Shown piece after piece: positions 12,475 to 23,934 of a DNA stretch of 64,000 nucleotides; the stretch's first letter is position 1, and each line of letters starts with the position of its first letter. The notes beneath the pieces were generated by a model. That model did no database searches and was not told where the DNA came from. It saw only the letters and a list, made by a program, of their open reading frames with translations. The position numbers were made by a program, and so were the translations under genes. The stretch comes from Piezodorus guildinii (taxonomy: Eukaryota; Arthropoda; Insecta; Hemiptera; Pentatomidae): contig CM041294.1 of assembly GCA_023052935.1 (NCBI GenBank), positions 17,242,635-17,306,634 of the forward strand, given 5' to 3'.

Positions 12475-12994
12475 GACATTGTGTAGAAACATTGATTAAT
12501 GTTGGTCTGGTACTTCATCTAACATTTAATAAAATCATTATTTTTCTATATAAAAATACGACAACAAAAATTTATATATGAAAGCCTCCTGTTATGACAA
12601 AAATAGTCTCCATATTAGATAACATATAAGACTTTTGTCATCAGTTCAGAACTGACAACTGCAATTATGATCCATCATCTTCCATAATTGCACCATAAAC
12701 CTAAACCAAGTGTTTCTATTAGGCTTAGTGATTTAATGAGCGATCAATAACCTAGAGGTTGTGCCTTACGAGTTGGGTTCCTCGACCGGTAGCAGTAACC
12801 GGTAGCAGCAACCGGTGACAGTTGGACAAGGAACGCTATTATTCTGCCCTCCTGGCCACAATAGTCCTCCCTTATTGTGTTTCCTCCACAATGAGACATC
12901 GTCATTAGTCCGTCGCAGCTCTTTTATTTTTATCCTAAAAAGTCGATACACCTATACCGTATAATAAATAGGTAGGGTTAAAAATTAATTTCAA
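12475..12994. other. No gene recognised
   Basis: Spacer between two Jockey copies. It holds a less AT-rich patch at about 12770-12950 with a short ACCGGTAGCAG repeat (three imperfect copies near 12785-12818), not assigned to any family. Confidence 0.4.
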
Positions 12995-13745
12995 TAATTG
13001 TAAATCACAGCCATTGAAGAATAGTGTCAAAATTGGAGGATTAAAATAAATCCCAACAAATCGCCCTTAAGCTTAGTCGCAAACCGATGACTTCCTGCCC
13101 CCCAGTATCCTTTAATAACATTACCCTTACTTCTGTAGAACAAATCCGATACTTAGGTCTCCATCTTGACAAGCGCCTTACTTGGAATCCTCACACAAGA
13201 CTGAAACGGCAAGAAACTCCTCGAAGATATCGATTACTACAACACTTACTAGACAAACGTTCAAAACTTCCAGTATATTACAAAAGTCTCATTTACATCA
13301 CTATTATCAGACCTATTTGGACATATGGAATCGAGCTTTGGGGCTCTACGATACAATCTAATTCCTCCCGCATCCAGCCCTTACAATCCAAAATCCTGAA
13401 TGCTCCTTATTTTGTCACAAATCAACTCCTCTATAATGACCTAAACATCCTATTTGTTGCAGACATAGCCCGTTATAGATACTCCTCTTTCCGTTCTATA
13501 CTCCCTGCCCATACAAACCCACTTGTCCGTAACTTTACTTCCTCAGATATCCCTGATAACCCTCCAAGGCGACTGAAAAGAAGGATGCCTCGGGACCTGG
13601 TGTCTTAAAATAGTTAGTAAAGTGCTACCACTGGGTAGTGCTTTCTAAAGACATTTTCATGACTTTTTATTTTCATATTACACATTTACTTATTGTATTC
13701 TTTAGCACAGTTGTAAATTACTATAAATAAATAAAAAATAAAAGA
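12995..13745 (+). mobile_element. Jockey-clade LINE, 5'-truncated
   Basis: Plus-strand copy with 3'UTR ending TTGTAAATTACTATAAATAA and an A-rich tail. It is more diverged than the copies at 19102 and 54160, suggesting a separate subfamily or greater age. Confidence 0.85.
13087..13608 (+). pseudogene. Jockey reverse transcriptase C-terminal fragment
   Basis: An open stretch of 173 codons encodes the region downstream of the RT catalytic site: PVSFNNITL, EQIRYLGLHLDKRLTWNPHTRLKRQET, IIRPIWTYGIELWGS, and the C terminus NPPRRLKRRMPRDLVS with its stop. The catalytic palm motifs and the endonuclease domain are missing through 5' truncation, so it cannot replicate itself. It is the longest uninterrupted Jockey frame in the window. 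The ATG is internal to the original protein and is not a natural start. Confidence 0.8.
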
Positions 13746-14034
13746 AATAAAATAATTGTATTTTCTACTAAGCTTAGCAACTATGTACTTATAAGTTAGT
13801 GTTTCCCAACAAAAAATCTTTGCGGACCCATTCATACAATCATTTATATGATAAGGACCCCTCTAAATCATAAATATTACATATATAAATGTATATTTAT
13901 TTTTCAGTGAGGGACACTGTACTATGAACATTTCCTGGGAATCACCTGAACTAAAAATCTATATTACAGAAATGATATAGTTAAGGAAATGTAAATCAAG
14001 AGACAAGAACCAAGCTCCTAGATTTTGCTTCATT

Positions 14035-14258
14035 CCGCTCTCGGGTATAGTTTTCTTAAATATGAAATTTCATTTTCGAAGGACTGCGCTAGACTTACCA
14101 TACACTGATATATTTTTTTTGGAACTTGGTTATTTGAACTCAGAAGACCCTAAAACGAGTATTTCGGTCAAATACTGGAATTGGAAACTTTTCACGATCG
14201 CAATACTTTCTCTTACTTTATATTTAATTTATAGGAAAGTGAAAGTATAAAGTGTCTA
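14035..14258 (+). mobile_element. Helentron-like family, diverged 3' part
   Basis: Degraded match to the last 220 bp of the family, from CTTAAATATGAAATTTCA through GAACTTGGTTATTTGAACTC and TTTCACGATCGCAATACTTT to a terminal GAAAGTGAAAGTA. The internal (AC)n tract is nearly gone. This looks like an old copy. Confidence 0.7.
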
Positions 14259-14378
14259 AATATTATCATTTTAATTTATAAATAAATAAAAAACATACTA
14301 TTTGGAAAATAAAATTAAAGAAACTCTTAGAATTTGGTACGATATTGAATTCCCGTCTCTTGATGTATTATGATATTT

Positions 14379-15665
14379 TTTTTTTATTTAAAAGAAATTT
14401 ACAACTGTATTATACAATAAAATACATTAAGTAAATGTGCTAATAGATCAAGTGGGCGTGATACAGGCATGTGAAGAAACTACCCAGTTGTAGCACTAAA
14501 TACTAGCACTAAATAAAGTAGTTTATTCAGTTAAGTAGGTCTCGAGGTCATCGTCTTTTCAGCCGGCTAGGATGATGATCAGGAATAGGAGATGGGAGTT
14601 TGCCGACGAGTGGGTTGAAGCGGACGGGTAATTTGGAATAAAAGGAGGAATATCTAGTTCGGGCTAGATCTGCGACTAATGGGATATTTAGGTCTATATG
14701 AATTATTTTATTGGTGACAAAGGGGCGTTTAGGATCTTTCGGACGATTTTGGATTGCAAGGATTGAATGCTGGAAGAATTAGATGGTTTGGTGGATCCTC
14801 ATAACTCAATCCCATAGGTCTAATGATGGTAATATAAATTAATTTTTTGTAGTATGTGGAAAATTTTGATCGTTTGTCCAGTAAGTGTTGTAATCTACGA
14901 GCTGTTTTCTGTCGTTTCAGTCTAGTGTGAGGATTTCAAGTAAGACGTTTGTCTAGACGGAGTCCTAGGTACCGGATCTGTTCAACTGAAGTGAGTGGAA
15001 TATTGTTAAAGAAAATAATGGGACAGGCGGACGTATGTTTTCGACGAAGGGTGAAGGTAATTTGATGGGATTTAGTAGGGTTGATTTTAATTCTCCACTT
15101 TCGACACCATTCTTCAATGGAAGAAATGTGAGACTGAAGGGTTGTGAGGACAGTACTAGGATGAATTGGAATATCAGCTGTATTTACGGTATAAAGGATT
15201 GGGCCCAGAATACAACCCTGAGGTACACCGGCTGACTGAGGAAATATAGATGAGCAGGAAAGGTTATGACTTACTTTAAAGGTTTCAATGAGTGAGGTAG
15301 GATCGGATTAATAAGATGTAAGTAGGAGAGAGGAATTGACGATGTTTGTAGAGCAGCCCTGGGTGCCAAACTCGGTCAAAGGCCAGTTGTACGTCAAGAA
15401 AGGCTCCAGTGCAATACATCCCGCGCTCCAATGTAGAAGACATCACATCCACCACACGGTGACAGTGTTGTATAGTGGAATGGGATGAGCGAAATCCAAA
15501 CTGGTCGTCAGGAATCACATGGTTAATATCCGGGTTTGGGTATAGACGTTTAAGGAGCAGTTTTTCTAGGGTTTTCCCCATAATGGGCAAAAGAGGAGAT
15601 AGGACGGTAGGAAGATGGGTTTTCAAGGGGCATTTTTAGGGTTAGGGAGCATTTTGATAATTGAA
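14379..15665 (-). mobile_element. Jockey-clade LINE, longest copy in the window
   Basis: Minus-strand copy of about 1.29 kb. It begins with the polyA side (T run at 14379) and reaches back into the RT fingers/palm near 15650. It is the only copy here that includes the start of the RT domain. The 3'UTR resembles the other copies (TTTACAACTGTATTA in the plus direction). Several frameshifts separate the RT start from the C-terminal region. Confidence 0.9.
15285..15626 (-). pseudogene. Jockey reverse transcriptase N-terminal domain fragment
   Basis: An open stretch of 113 codons carries recognisable LINE RT motifs: LLPIMGKTLEKLLLKRL, IPDDQFGFRSSHSTIQ (typical Jockey fingers motif) and GAFLDVQLAFDRVWHPGLLYK, the palm motif A with its metal-binding Asp. 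The frame breaks before motif B. It is part of the element at 14379-15665 and belongs upstream of the C-terminal fragments seen in the other copies. Confidence 0.85.
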
Positions 15666-16649
15666 AATTAATATGATTATTTAAATTTTAATTAATGCTA
15701 CTCGTTGAATGTCAAAAAATTTTTCCCCATTTTTTAACCATAGTTACCATATAAGCTTGCAAGAACATTTCATAACTTTGTTACTAAAAACGAAGCCAAC
15801 AAGCACTGGAAAGCCAATTTAGTTAATTACTCGGACTATACAGAGAGCGTATATATAAAAGTCAGATCGATCATGGGAAACTTCAAACTCCAGACATTGA
15901 TGAACTTGGAGCTGAGTCGGATGGAGTTGTAGACAACAAACTGCAAGAAATAAAGCCTCAGGTTTATTAGCAAAGTTTCGGGGCCGATTGGGGCCAACAA
16001 GATGAAACTCGATTCCAAATCGGTCACACGACTCTGTACCGTTACCAATAAACAGCCTTCGGTGCTTAACTAATTTGGAGAATTGAGAAATTTTAACAAG
16101 TTAAATAATTTTACTCCTCTTTTTTTTAATACTCATACGTGAAAACATCCTTATTTGTTAGATTTACTTGGAAAATGAATACATTGATACGTTTAAATGG
16201 ATCTCCATCTAATTAGGCACAAACAGAAAAAAAAAATTAAAAAAACAATCATTTAATACTATATCTGTGGCGGTCGTGAATAAGTGGTTAAGTCAAAATC
16301 TTTCATTTTACAGGTGAGTGGCTTAAAGTTTTGCGTAATACCAGAATAGAGTTATAAATTACAGCTTTATTTCCACCTTAAATTTAAAGAAAAACCAAGA
16401 AATTCCTTTAACCAATTTGACATGACGTAGGAGAAGTTCTGGGATAGCGATAAATAAAGTTAACTCATTTTTGATGTTATCTAGTTTATCACGACCACCA
16501 TAGATATTTAAAATGTACCTACTTTCCTGTCAATTTATGCTTTTTGGTGTTCAGAAGAATCAAAAGTAGAAAAACATTGATAAACGATGAGCTTTTGTTT
16601 CTCATTGCTGGATCATCAATAAACAAGTAATAATTAAAGTGAAGGAAGA
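15666..16649. other. No gene recognised
   Basis: AT-rich sequence. A 70-codon minus-strand ORF at 15836-16048 shows no recognisable family. No repeat shared with the rest of the window was noticed. Confidence 0.45.
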
Positions 16650-16910
16650 GATTACCTGTGGTCTTAGGATAATACTATATGCCTATGCTAACGGGTTCAA
16701 ACCTTAATGGGAGTAAAAAATCCTTGGATATGCCTTCTAATAGCAGGGGACGTAAAATGGTGGTCCTGAGCCTGTGCGATGGTACTTGTTAAAGATCCCT
16801 ATCATAATAAAACCTGAATAGGCATAATTTACGACACCCACTGTAGCACAGTCCAATTAGCCAAAGTTGCATCAATTGACGTTAAAAGAATAAACATACA
16901 AACAAAGGAA
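16650..16910 (+). mobile_element. tRNA-derived SINE (family S), near complete
   Basis: The plus strand has a tRNA-like head with a B-box-like GGGTTCAAACC (16693-16703), then a body containing GTACTTGTTAAAGATCCCTA and CACTGTAGCACAGTCC, and a tail AGAATAAACATACAAACAAA. The same body recurs on the minus strand at 20258-20395, 21470-21690 and 55628-55952. Such sequences are transcribed by RNA polymerase III and copied by a partner LINE (known of the class). Confidence 0.65.
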
Positions 16911-17218
16911 AGATAAAAAATAAAATGGTAATCCTAATAACAAACATAAATAGAATGAACTTTTTTCAAAATTATGCCTGATACTGTACGAATTCATTAA
17001 TTCGAAGATAATTGATGATTCATAATGGATTTAATAACGAATTAAATAATAAAAAATAAAAGCAAAATAATGACTTATAGCTTCCCAGTAAATTAATATA
17101 TATAAATATAAAATAGAAGATATAAAAACTAAGAAAAGCTGTTGTAAGAAGTATGAAGCTCTTACAAGCTGCAACTTCAAACTGTTTAAAACTAAAAAAA
17201 AATAAATAAATATACATA

Positions 17219-17221
<3 letters not shown>

Positions 17222-17312
<91 letters not shown>
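17222..17312. repeat. (CT)n-(TA)n compound microsatellite
   Basis: CT run followed by a TA run that continues on the far side of the mariner element (18211-18248). The mariner inserted into the TA tract, as expected for its TA target. Confidence 0.95.
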
Positions 17313-17316
<4 letters not shown>

Positions 17317-18206
17317 GTTGATGCAAAATTAATGCAGGTTTCCTCTATTGCAATATCTTAATTCCAATTGTGTAAACAAAGCTAATCCTAACATTGATCA
17401 TTATTATACCAAAACAAACCTTATCTAATACCCTCTCTTTCACCATGAATTTGTTTAGTAAAATCGTTTTGTTCAGTGTGTTCAAAGGTCTTGAATAGAA
17501 AATGTCAAAATGCTATTTTCGTCAAATTTATTTTTACGAATTTAAATTAGGGCGCAGCGCTGCGCAAACGGCTCGTAATATTAATGAAGTGTGGGGTCAG
17601 GGGGCTATTAATGAGTGCACGGTGCAGCGTTGGTTCCAGAAGTTTCGCAGAGGAGATTTCGACCTCGAAGACAAGGAAGGTCGGGGCCGTCATCTTGCTC
17701 TGGACAACGACCAGCTGAGGTCAAAAGTGGAAGAAGACCCAACCAAAACCACACGAGAAATGGCGGCGGAACTCGGAACTCAAAAATTGCAACGTCTTTG
17801 CCCAGCATTGATGAATCGGAAGGGGCCGATCCTGCTCCACGATAACGCCAGACCACACGTTGCACAACCAACGCTTCGACGACTGCACGAGTTGGGCTAC
17901 GAAGTTCTCCAACATCCGCCTTATTCACCTGACCTCTCTCCTACAGACTTCCACTTTTTCAGGCATCTGGACAACTTTTTGAGGAGAAAAATTTTCAAAA
18001 CCAGGACGACATTGAAAATTCTTTTCGTGATTTCATTGAGTCCAGGGATTCGGATTTTTTTTCTGGTGGAATAAGAAAGCTTGTTGAACGTTGGCAATAG
18101 TGCATTGATTCAGATGGAAATTATTTTGATTAAATATATATGGTTAAAGTAAAGATATGGCGTATTTACAATACCTACTAAAAACCTGCATTAATTTTGC
18201 ATCAAC

Positions 18207-18210
<4 letters not shown>
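17313..18210 (+). mobile_element. Mariner (family A), non-autonomous deletion derivative
   Basis: 898 bp with perfect TIRs (TTGGGTTGATGCAAAATTAA at the left, its complement at the right) and TA on both sides (17311-17312 and 18211-18212). A full mariner is near 1.3 kb. The missing interior is the same as in the copies at 34642 and 59548. Confidence 0.95.
17502..18074 (+). pseudogene. Mariner transposase, internally deleted
   Basis: From MSKCYFRQ the frame encodes the first HTH of the paired-like DNA-binding domain, then at about residue 92 joins AAELG directly to TQKLQRL. This removes the second HTH and the first catalytic Asp but stays in frame. The second catalytic Asp (LLHDNARPH) and the third (SPTDFH, 34 residues apart) are present. 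A 1-bp deletion after FLR shifts the frame, so the end is aberrant, and a TAG lies just upstream of the ATG. It cannot be catalytic. If translated it would be a DNA-binding fragment able to recognise the TIRs (inference). Confidence 0.9.

Positions 18211-18256
<46 letters not shown>
18211..18256. repeat. (TA)n, right half of split microsatellite
   Basis: Continuation of the TA tract that was split by the mariner insertion. Confidence 0.95.
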
Positions 18257-19090
18257 AAATGAAAACGCGGTTTCGGTTTCCGCTAACTCCTTTTAAACCA
18301 CAAGACGGATTTTAATACGATTTACACCGTCATTTAGAACCACTCTTTTCTGAAGGTTTCTAAGTAAAATACATTGCAATTCAGCTTTTCTTTAAACGAG
18401 AAAAAAAATTGTATGTATTCAAGTAATCAAAAACCTATTCCTGAAATATGAGTAATAATAATAATAATTTTATTTAATTGTCTTTAGGGCAATTCCCATA
18501 CAAATAGAGCCGGCTGGCACAGAAAAATTGATAAATTTATCACCAGCAAATATACATTATTGATTACAATTCGAATAAATATTTAAAACAAAAACAACAA
18601 AACACATATATAGTAGTAAGCATTAAGGTGCTGCCATCTTTATGATTAATTTCATCCAGCATATACATAAATATCATAAATTAAATATAAGCATATCAAT
18701 AAATAATAGTACTAAAGCGAATACTAATTCCCCACAAATTACTAACAAGTACCGAAACCCTTAAGATTAACATTCTGAGAAAGATGTTGCAATCTAATTT
18801 TAAGATTCTCTTTGACAAAAATAAATAATGATTTCAGGTCCAGTAAATATGAGTAGTAACATAGATGTACCGTTGAAAAGCGCAGGTTTTTAGAAAAGTT
18901 GACAAGTTCCATAAACTTATGAACATATATTATTGTTAAAGACAGAGGTTATCACCGTTGTACAGGATTGTGCAGGTTAGCTTCTTTAATTAGTACGCAA
19001 GGTTTTAGAAACAAAATTACTCACCGAATTGTAACTAATTTTTAACATAAATGGTAAGTTGTAATAATTCTATATACTAAAGTTATTATT
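18257..19090. other. No gene recognised
   Basis: AT-rich sequence. The segment around 18450-18600 (TTTTATTTAATTGTCTTTAG, then GGCAATTCCCATACAAATAG) could be a LINE 3' end in reverse, but no clear partner was found in the window. Confidence 0.4.
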
Positions 19091-19101
19091 AATTATTTCA
19101 A

Positions 19102-19871
19102 GCACCTCAGAGACCTTAAGGTATGGTGTCAGAACTGGAGAATTAAAATTAATGCCAACAAATCCAACCAAATTACGTTTACCCTCCGTCGTAAACCTAT
19201 GACATCCTGCCCTCCTGTCTCCTTCAATAATACTCCTCTTGTTCCGGTTGAACAGATCCGATATCTAGGACTGCACCTTGACAAACGCCTTACTTAGAAC
19301 CCTCACACAAGACTGAAACGACAGGAAACTGCACGACGTTTTCGACTTCTTCAACACTTACTAGACAAACGTTCTAATCTTCCACTTAACTACAAAAGGC
19401 TCACCTACATGACTATTATAAGGCCAATCTGGACTTACGGAGTAGAGCTTTGGGGCTCTACTAAACCATCGAATTCTTCCCTTATCCAATCCCTACAATC
19501 CAAAATCCTTCGTAAAATCGTAAATGCTCCTTATTTTGTCACGAACAAACTTATCCATAAAGACCTCAACGTTCCGTATGTTGCTGATTTGGCCCGATCT
19601 AGATACCATTCCTTTCATGACAAACTCCATTCCCACCCTAATCCTCTTGTTTCAATACTTTCTTCCTCCTCAATTCCTGACAATCATCCGAGGCGTCTGA
19701 AAAGAAGATGGCCTCGAGACCTTCTAGTGTAGAAAAGTTACAGGAGTGCTGCCATTGGGTAGTTCTTCTTCAAGTTTGTATCACGCCATTTAACTTTTGT
19801 CACATTTACTTGTTGTACCTTGAAGTACAGTTGTAAATTTCAATAAATGATGTTAAAAAAAAAAAAAAAAA
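19102..19871 (+). mobile_element. Jockey-clade LINE, 5'-truncated, with target duplication
   Basis: Plus-strand copy ending in a poly-A tail. It is flanked by an 11-bp direct repeat AATTATTTCAA (19091-19101 and 19872-19882), so both ends are defined. 5' truncation removed everything before the post-catalytic part of the RT. The 3'UTR ends CAGTTGTAAATTTCAATAAA. Confidence 0.92.
19409..19732 (+). pseudogene. Jockey RT C-terminal fragment
   Basis: An open stretch of 107 codons from IIRPIWTYGVELWGSTKPSN to the natural C terminus HPRRLKRRWPRDLLV and stop. Upstream, the same frame carries EQIRYLGLHLDKRLT but is cut by a TAG (ACTTAGAAC) just before. It has no catalytic palm and is therefore a dead-on-arrival copy. 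Confidence 0.8.
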
Positions 19872-19882
19872 AATTATTTCAA

Positions 19883-20257
19883 ATTTATTACTATTTTATG
19901 AAAAGAGATATATCACTATAAATTAATGGGATTCCTATGAAAACTTAATTTAACTTCTAAAACGTGATTTAAATAGTTTATTAGAAATATATAATAGCTA
20001 TTATCTATAGTAATATAGGATAGTAACTTCTATAGTTTTTAAATACATACATAGCTTTCATTAATTCATTAATATAATTCTGCCGATGATTAAATTTAAT
20101 AATAAATAAATGTTATATAATTAACATATTTTCTTTCTAATTGCACTATTTGCTACGATAAAATAAAACTCCCAAAAGCGATAAACCCTAAATAGGTCAG
20201 AGATTCTTTAAGCATAAATAAAATATGATGCAAATTACACCCCTTCCAAGTAGGGGT
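19883..20257. other. No gene recognised
   Basis: AT-rich spacer between a Jockey copy and a SINE. Confidence 0.45.
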
Positions 20258-20395
20258 AGGTTCACTAGTTTGTTAATTCATTTAACGTCACTTTATGCTA
20301 CTATGGCTAATCAGATGATGCTACAGTGGGAGTCCTAAATTTTGCCTATCCAGGTTTTATTAGGATAGGGATCTTTAACGAGTACCTGACATCGA
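20258..20395 (-). mobile_element. tRNA-derived SINE (family S), body only
   Basis: Minus-strand match to the SINE body: the plus strand reads GTTAATTCATTTAACGTCAC, then GATGCTACAGTGGGAGTCC and GGATAGGGATCTTTAACGAG. The tRNA-like head is missing. Confidence 0.65.
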
Positions 20396-21299
20396 CCACC
20401 TGTTTACAACAGGTTTACTAGTGTTATAATATGAACAGTTATTATATTAATTTATGGTAACAACTAGGAGTGTGTTATGGATTAGCAAAACAAACTAAAT
20501 AATTCGGGATTGGTCCCGTCACTAACCATAATGTTTCGCTGGTATTTAGACAAAACTCCTTACAGCTCAGTATAATATAATGCGTAGGTGAGTTGGTTCA
20601 GGAAGATCGCTGCATTTAATGTTCTATCGGGACCCAGTTACGGATCCTCAATTATGGTAATTGATGGATACGCAATGTGTGGGTTTCCAGAGGCTATTAT
20701 TGGACTGTTTTCTCAGATGATAGGAGAGCCCACAATGGAGTCTAATAATGTGACTCCATTATTATAATAATTAAAGATTCTTTAATCATACTATTCAGAG
20801 AAAAATACTTTTAAAATTACTACTATTTTCAAGACAAAGAAATTTATCATAAATCGAATCGTTTAAGACTTGGATAGAAAAAAGTGTAAAAAAAGAAGAC
20901 AGATAGATAAAAGTTAAAAAAAAGTGTTTTCATGAAAACTATAGAAAAAAAATTCTCTCCACTCCTTTCTCCTCAATTTTTTATTCATTAGTGTTCTTAA
21001 TCAACAGCTCATCACAGAAAATAAACTTATTATATTATTATGTTATTATAATTATTATTATTTTTCTGAATTCATAAACTATACTTTTAATGTGTATTGT
21101 TATTAACCTGAACTTCTACAACCCCTTAATGAAGGTTTAATTTATTTTGAGGATCCTTAAAGTCTAGACGAATGCCTTTACAAGGGAGGGGTTTCTCCGT
21201 GATCTTGCCCCGATGTTTAGTAAATTGTTACAAGATATAGGTTTGCCACAAGAAGTACCAGGACTTCAGGTTCTATCTTCGGCATATATAACAAAACAA
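20396..21299. other. No gene recognised
   Basis: Contains a moderately GC-balanced stretch (20490-20770) ending in a small hairpin (ATGGAGTC...GACTCCAT, 20738-20761). No family was identified. Confidence 0.4.
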
Positions 21300-21376
21300 A
21301 TATTACACTGCCACAGTCGGGATCGAATCCAGGATCCACACAGTTCAGCAACCGTTGAGCTACTCTGCTACCATGT
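21300..21376 (-). mobile_element. tRNA-like SINE head
   Basis: Read on the minus strand this has an A-box-like GTAGCTCAACGGT followed about 35 bp later by a B-box-like GGATTCGATCCC, the split internal promoter of tRNAs. Folding does not give a full tRNA and a body is not obvious, so it is best seen as a SINE head or tRNA pseudogene. Confidence 0.5.
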
Positions 21377-21469
21377 TTTAATATTTTTTTAAACTGAATA
21401 TTATATTTTCAACATCACTAGACGCATCAAAATATATAGTTATTACTTGCTGTTTATATATTTTAGTGT

Positions 21470-21690
21470 TTCATTTTGTTGTGGCTAAGCGGACGATGCT
21501 ACAGAAGTAGTCCTAAATATTTTTTGTCATGTGTAAATTAGGATATGGATCTTTAACGAGTACTTAACGTCACACAGACTCCAAACCACCATTTTACGTT
21601 AGCTTCTGAATGAAGGCATATCCTAGGAGTTTTTATTGCCATTAAATATCTTAGGATATCTGCCGGGTTTGAACCTGCGTTTATTTCATA
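21470..21690 (-). mobile_element. tRNA-derived SINE (family S)
   Basis: Minus-strand copy with a B-box-like GGTTCAAACCCGGCA at the head (plus 21662-21676) and the shared body (plus GCGGACGATGCTACAGAAGT and GGATCTTTAACGAGTACTT). The A box is missing or degraded. Confidence 0.6.
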
Positions 21691-21766
21691 ATTGGAAATA
21701 ATAACACATCAAGTGAATTTGAAAAAGAAGGAAATTATATAAAATAAACGTATGGTTAAGATACTC

Positions 21767-22405
21767 AATTTAGACGTTGATTACCTAAAAGTACTATCCA
21801 TATCCATTAAAGAGTATTTTAGTCATCAAAATTTCTCATTACTATATTATTGAACCAACGTACATAGTTTTAAACTTTACAGGAAAAAATACAACAAGTA
21901 AATGTGAAAAAAAGTAACAATTGGCTTGATAAAGTCATGTGAAGAAGCAACCCAGCGGTAGCACTTCAATGTTTATATCATTAGCAGGTCTCGAGTCCAC
22001 CGTCTTTTCAGGAACCTCCGAGGATTATCAGGAATAGATGGAGATGAGAAGATACGGACAAGCGGGTTTGAGTGGGCTGGTAGTTTGGAATTAAAGGATC
22101 TATATATCTAGTTCAGGCTAAGTCTGGAACTAACGGAATATTTGGTCTTTATGGATAGTTAAAAAATATAGTTATAAAATTATATTAAAGTTATGAAATA
22201 AAATGTTTTAGTATGATGTGGAACGAAACTAAATGTGTAATTAGTACCGTTAGAAAAAAATTTCATTACTAAATCGCTTGAGTGTTCGTAAGATAAAATC
22301 AAAAAGAAGATTTAGATAAAACTTAATGATGAGAATAAAACTATGTCGAAAAATCAATTTTCGTAAAAAATGTCCTTTAGTACGTTTTAGAAATCAATGT
22401 CTCAG
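21767..22405. mobile_element. TIR element (relative of 2789-4126), split by Jockey
   Basis: Left end AATTTAGACGTTGATTACC and right end with GTCCTTTAGTACGTTTTAG and GAAATCAATGTCTCAG are diverged forms of the TIRs at 2789 and 4126. The subterminal right 200 bp also align to the copy at 49532-49921. A Jockey fragment lies inside. Confidence 0.6.
21870..22165 (-). mobile_element. Jockey-clade LINE fragment
   Basis: Minus-strand 3' fragment: in the plus direction it has GTCATGTGAAGAAGCAACCC, GGTCTCGAGTCCACCGTCTT and AGTGGGCTGGTAGTTTGGAA, matching the subfamily seen at 5505 and 14460. It is inserted within the TIR element at 21767-22405. Confidence 0.65.
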
Positions 22406-22471
22406 TCATAGACTCCATATTAAATGTTTTGATATAAATAAATGAATCGGTTTGGTACTTTTTAAATTAGC

Positions 22472-22966
22472 CCTGTTAAGCCTCTTTATTTTATTTTTAA
22501 TTTTTTTTTCTATTTAATTATTTATTGAGATATATTACAATTTGTTACAAAATGAACAATAGTAATGGTGATATGAGACCACATCCATACAATATATACA
22601 GAAAATAATAATAAAAGTCAAATTACATAAAATAGAAAATAAATAAATTCATATATATACAATAAAATTATAATAAATCAAACAAATCAAAACAACAACC
22701 TATAATTGAGATGAGCCTCTTTCTAAAATGGAAAACAGATCAAATCATTAATTCTTTTTTTTTTTCTTACGTTTTTTTAAACGTTTTACGTTTTTTTTTT
22801 TCTATTTTATGTAATTTGACTTTTATTATTAGTTTCTGTATATATTGTATGAATGTGGTATCATATCACCATTACTATTGCTCATTTTGTAACAAATTGT
22901 AATATATCTCAATAAATAATTAAATAGAAAAAAAAATTTAAATAAAATAAAGAGGCTTAACAGGCC
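22472..22966. repeat. Fold-back (long inverted repeat)
   Basis: Arms 22472-22640 and 22795-22966 (about 170 bp each) are inverted copies separated by about 155 bp. The outer ends read CTGTTAAGCCTCTTTATTTT and its complement. The right arm reads like a LINE or SINE 3' end (AATATATCTCAATAAATAAT then an A run), so the structure may be two retroposed tails in opposite orientation or a fold-back transposon. Confidence 0.8.
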
Positions 22967-22972
22967 ATAAAA

Positions 22973-23220
22973 TAATGTTTTATTACTTTTACCATTAAAA
23001 TGCCGTAAAATAGAGCTTTATGTTATTTTACTTTCAATTACTATATATAGTAAGGGAAAATATTGCGATCGTGAAAATTTTCGAATTCCAGTTTTCAACG
23101 GAAATACACGTATTAGGGTCCCCTGAGTCCAAATAACCAAGTCCCGCAAAAAGGTCTGTGTGTGTGTGGTAACTCTCGGGCGGAAACTGTAAGTCCTAAG
23201 AAACTGAAATTTCATATTTA
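22973..23220 (-). mobile_element. Helentron-like family, 3' fragment in an inverted duplication
   Basis: About 190 bp of the family's 3' part on the minus strand (23029-23220) plus an outside flank of 56 bp (22973-23028) that is the inverted copy of 24835-24890. The match therefore runs across the element boundary and marks an inverted duplication, not two independent insertions. Confidence 0.75.
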
Positions 23221-23929
23221 TTTATGAAATTTTCATATTAAGTTGGAAACAACGCTAGGCAGGTAATTTATTTTCTAAAAAAAAGTGGGTATCAGGTAAA
23301 GTAGTATATCCAATAAAACTATAAAGTTTTCATTAAACTAAATTTTTGTCAAAAAATGTGGTTTAAGTGACGGAAATGGATAATTTACGCTTTCTATGTG
23401 GGGTAAAATATAAATAAAATGTATAATATAGTGACTAAAACGCAATTTAGAATTCCGTCGTTTATCTTTTAAATTAATTGAAACTAAACTCACATATGCA
23501 GAGAAGTATAATTGACATTTTATTTATAGTTTGAACTGAATTGGTCATGGAATAGTTGGCAACCGCCAGGCAAATGAGGAAAGTTGGGAGAGGGACTTTG
23601 TTTGGAGGTGGCTGTGGTCAGTCACGAAACGTCACATGTCAAAAGTTTTAACGGAAAGAGAATGCCCGGAATTTCGGACCAGGTTCAAAGCCTCAAGGCC
23701 TCTCAACCATAACCATATTCACTCTTTTACAACAAATACTTTCACTTTTACTGGCAAGCGCTGCCACATCACATTTATATGAATACTTTTTTTTAAATAT
23801 TTTTTTTTGTTTTGAATATTTCTATTTCGCAGTTTATAGAAATATATTAATATAAAACTAGTATATTAATGTATCTCCACTTACAACTGCTTAACACGTT
23901 CACGTTGGGGAGAATATTTATGTTTTTTC
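23221..23929. other. No gene recognised
   Basis: Mixed-composition spacer. 23570-23740 is less AT-rich but has no recognisable coding family. Confidence 0.4.
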
Positions 23930-23934
23930 CCGTT

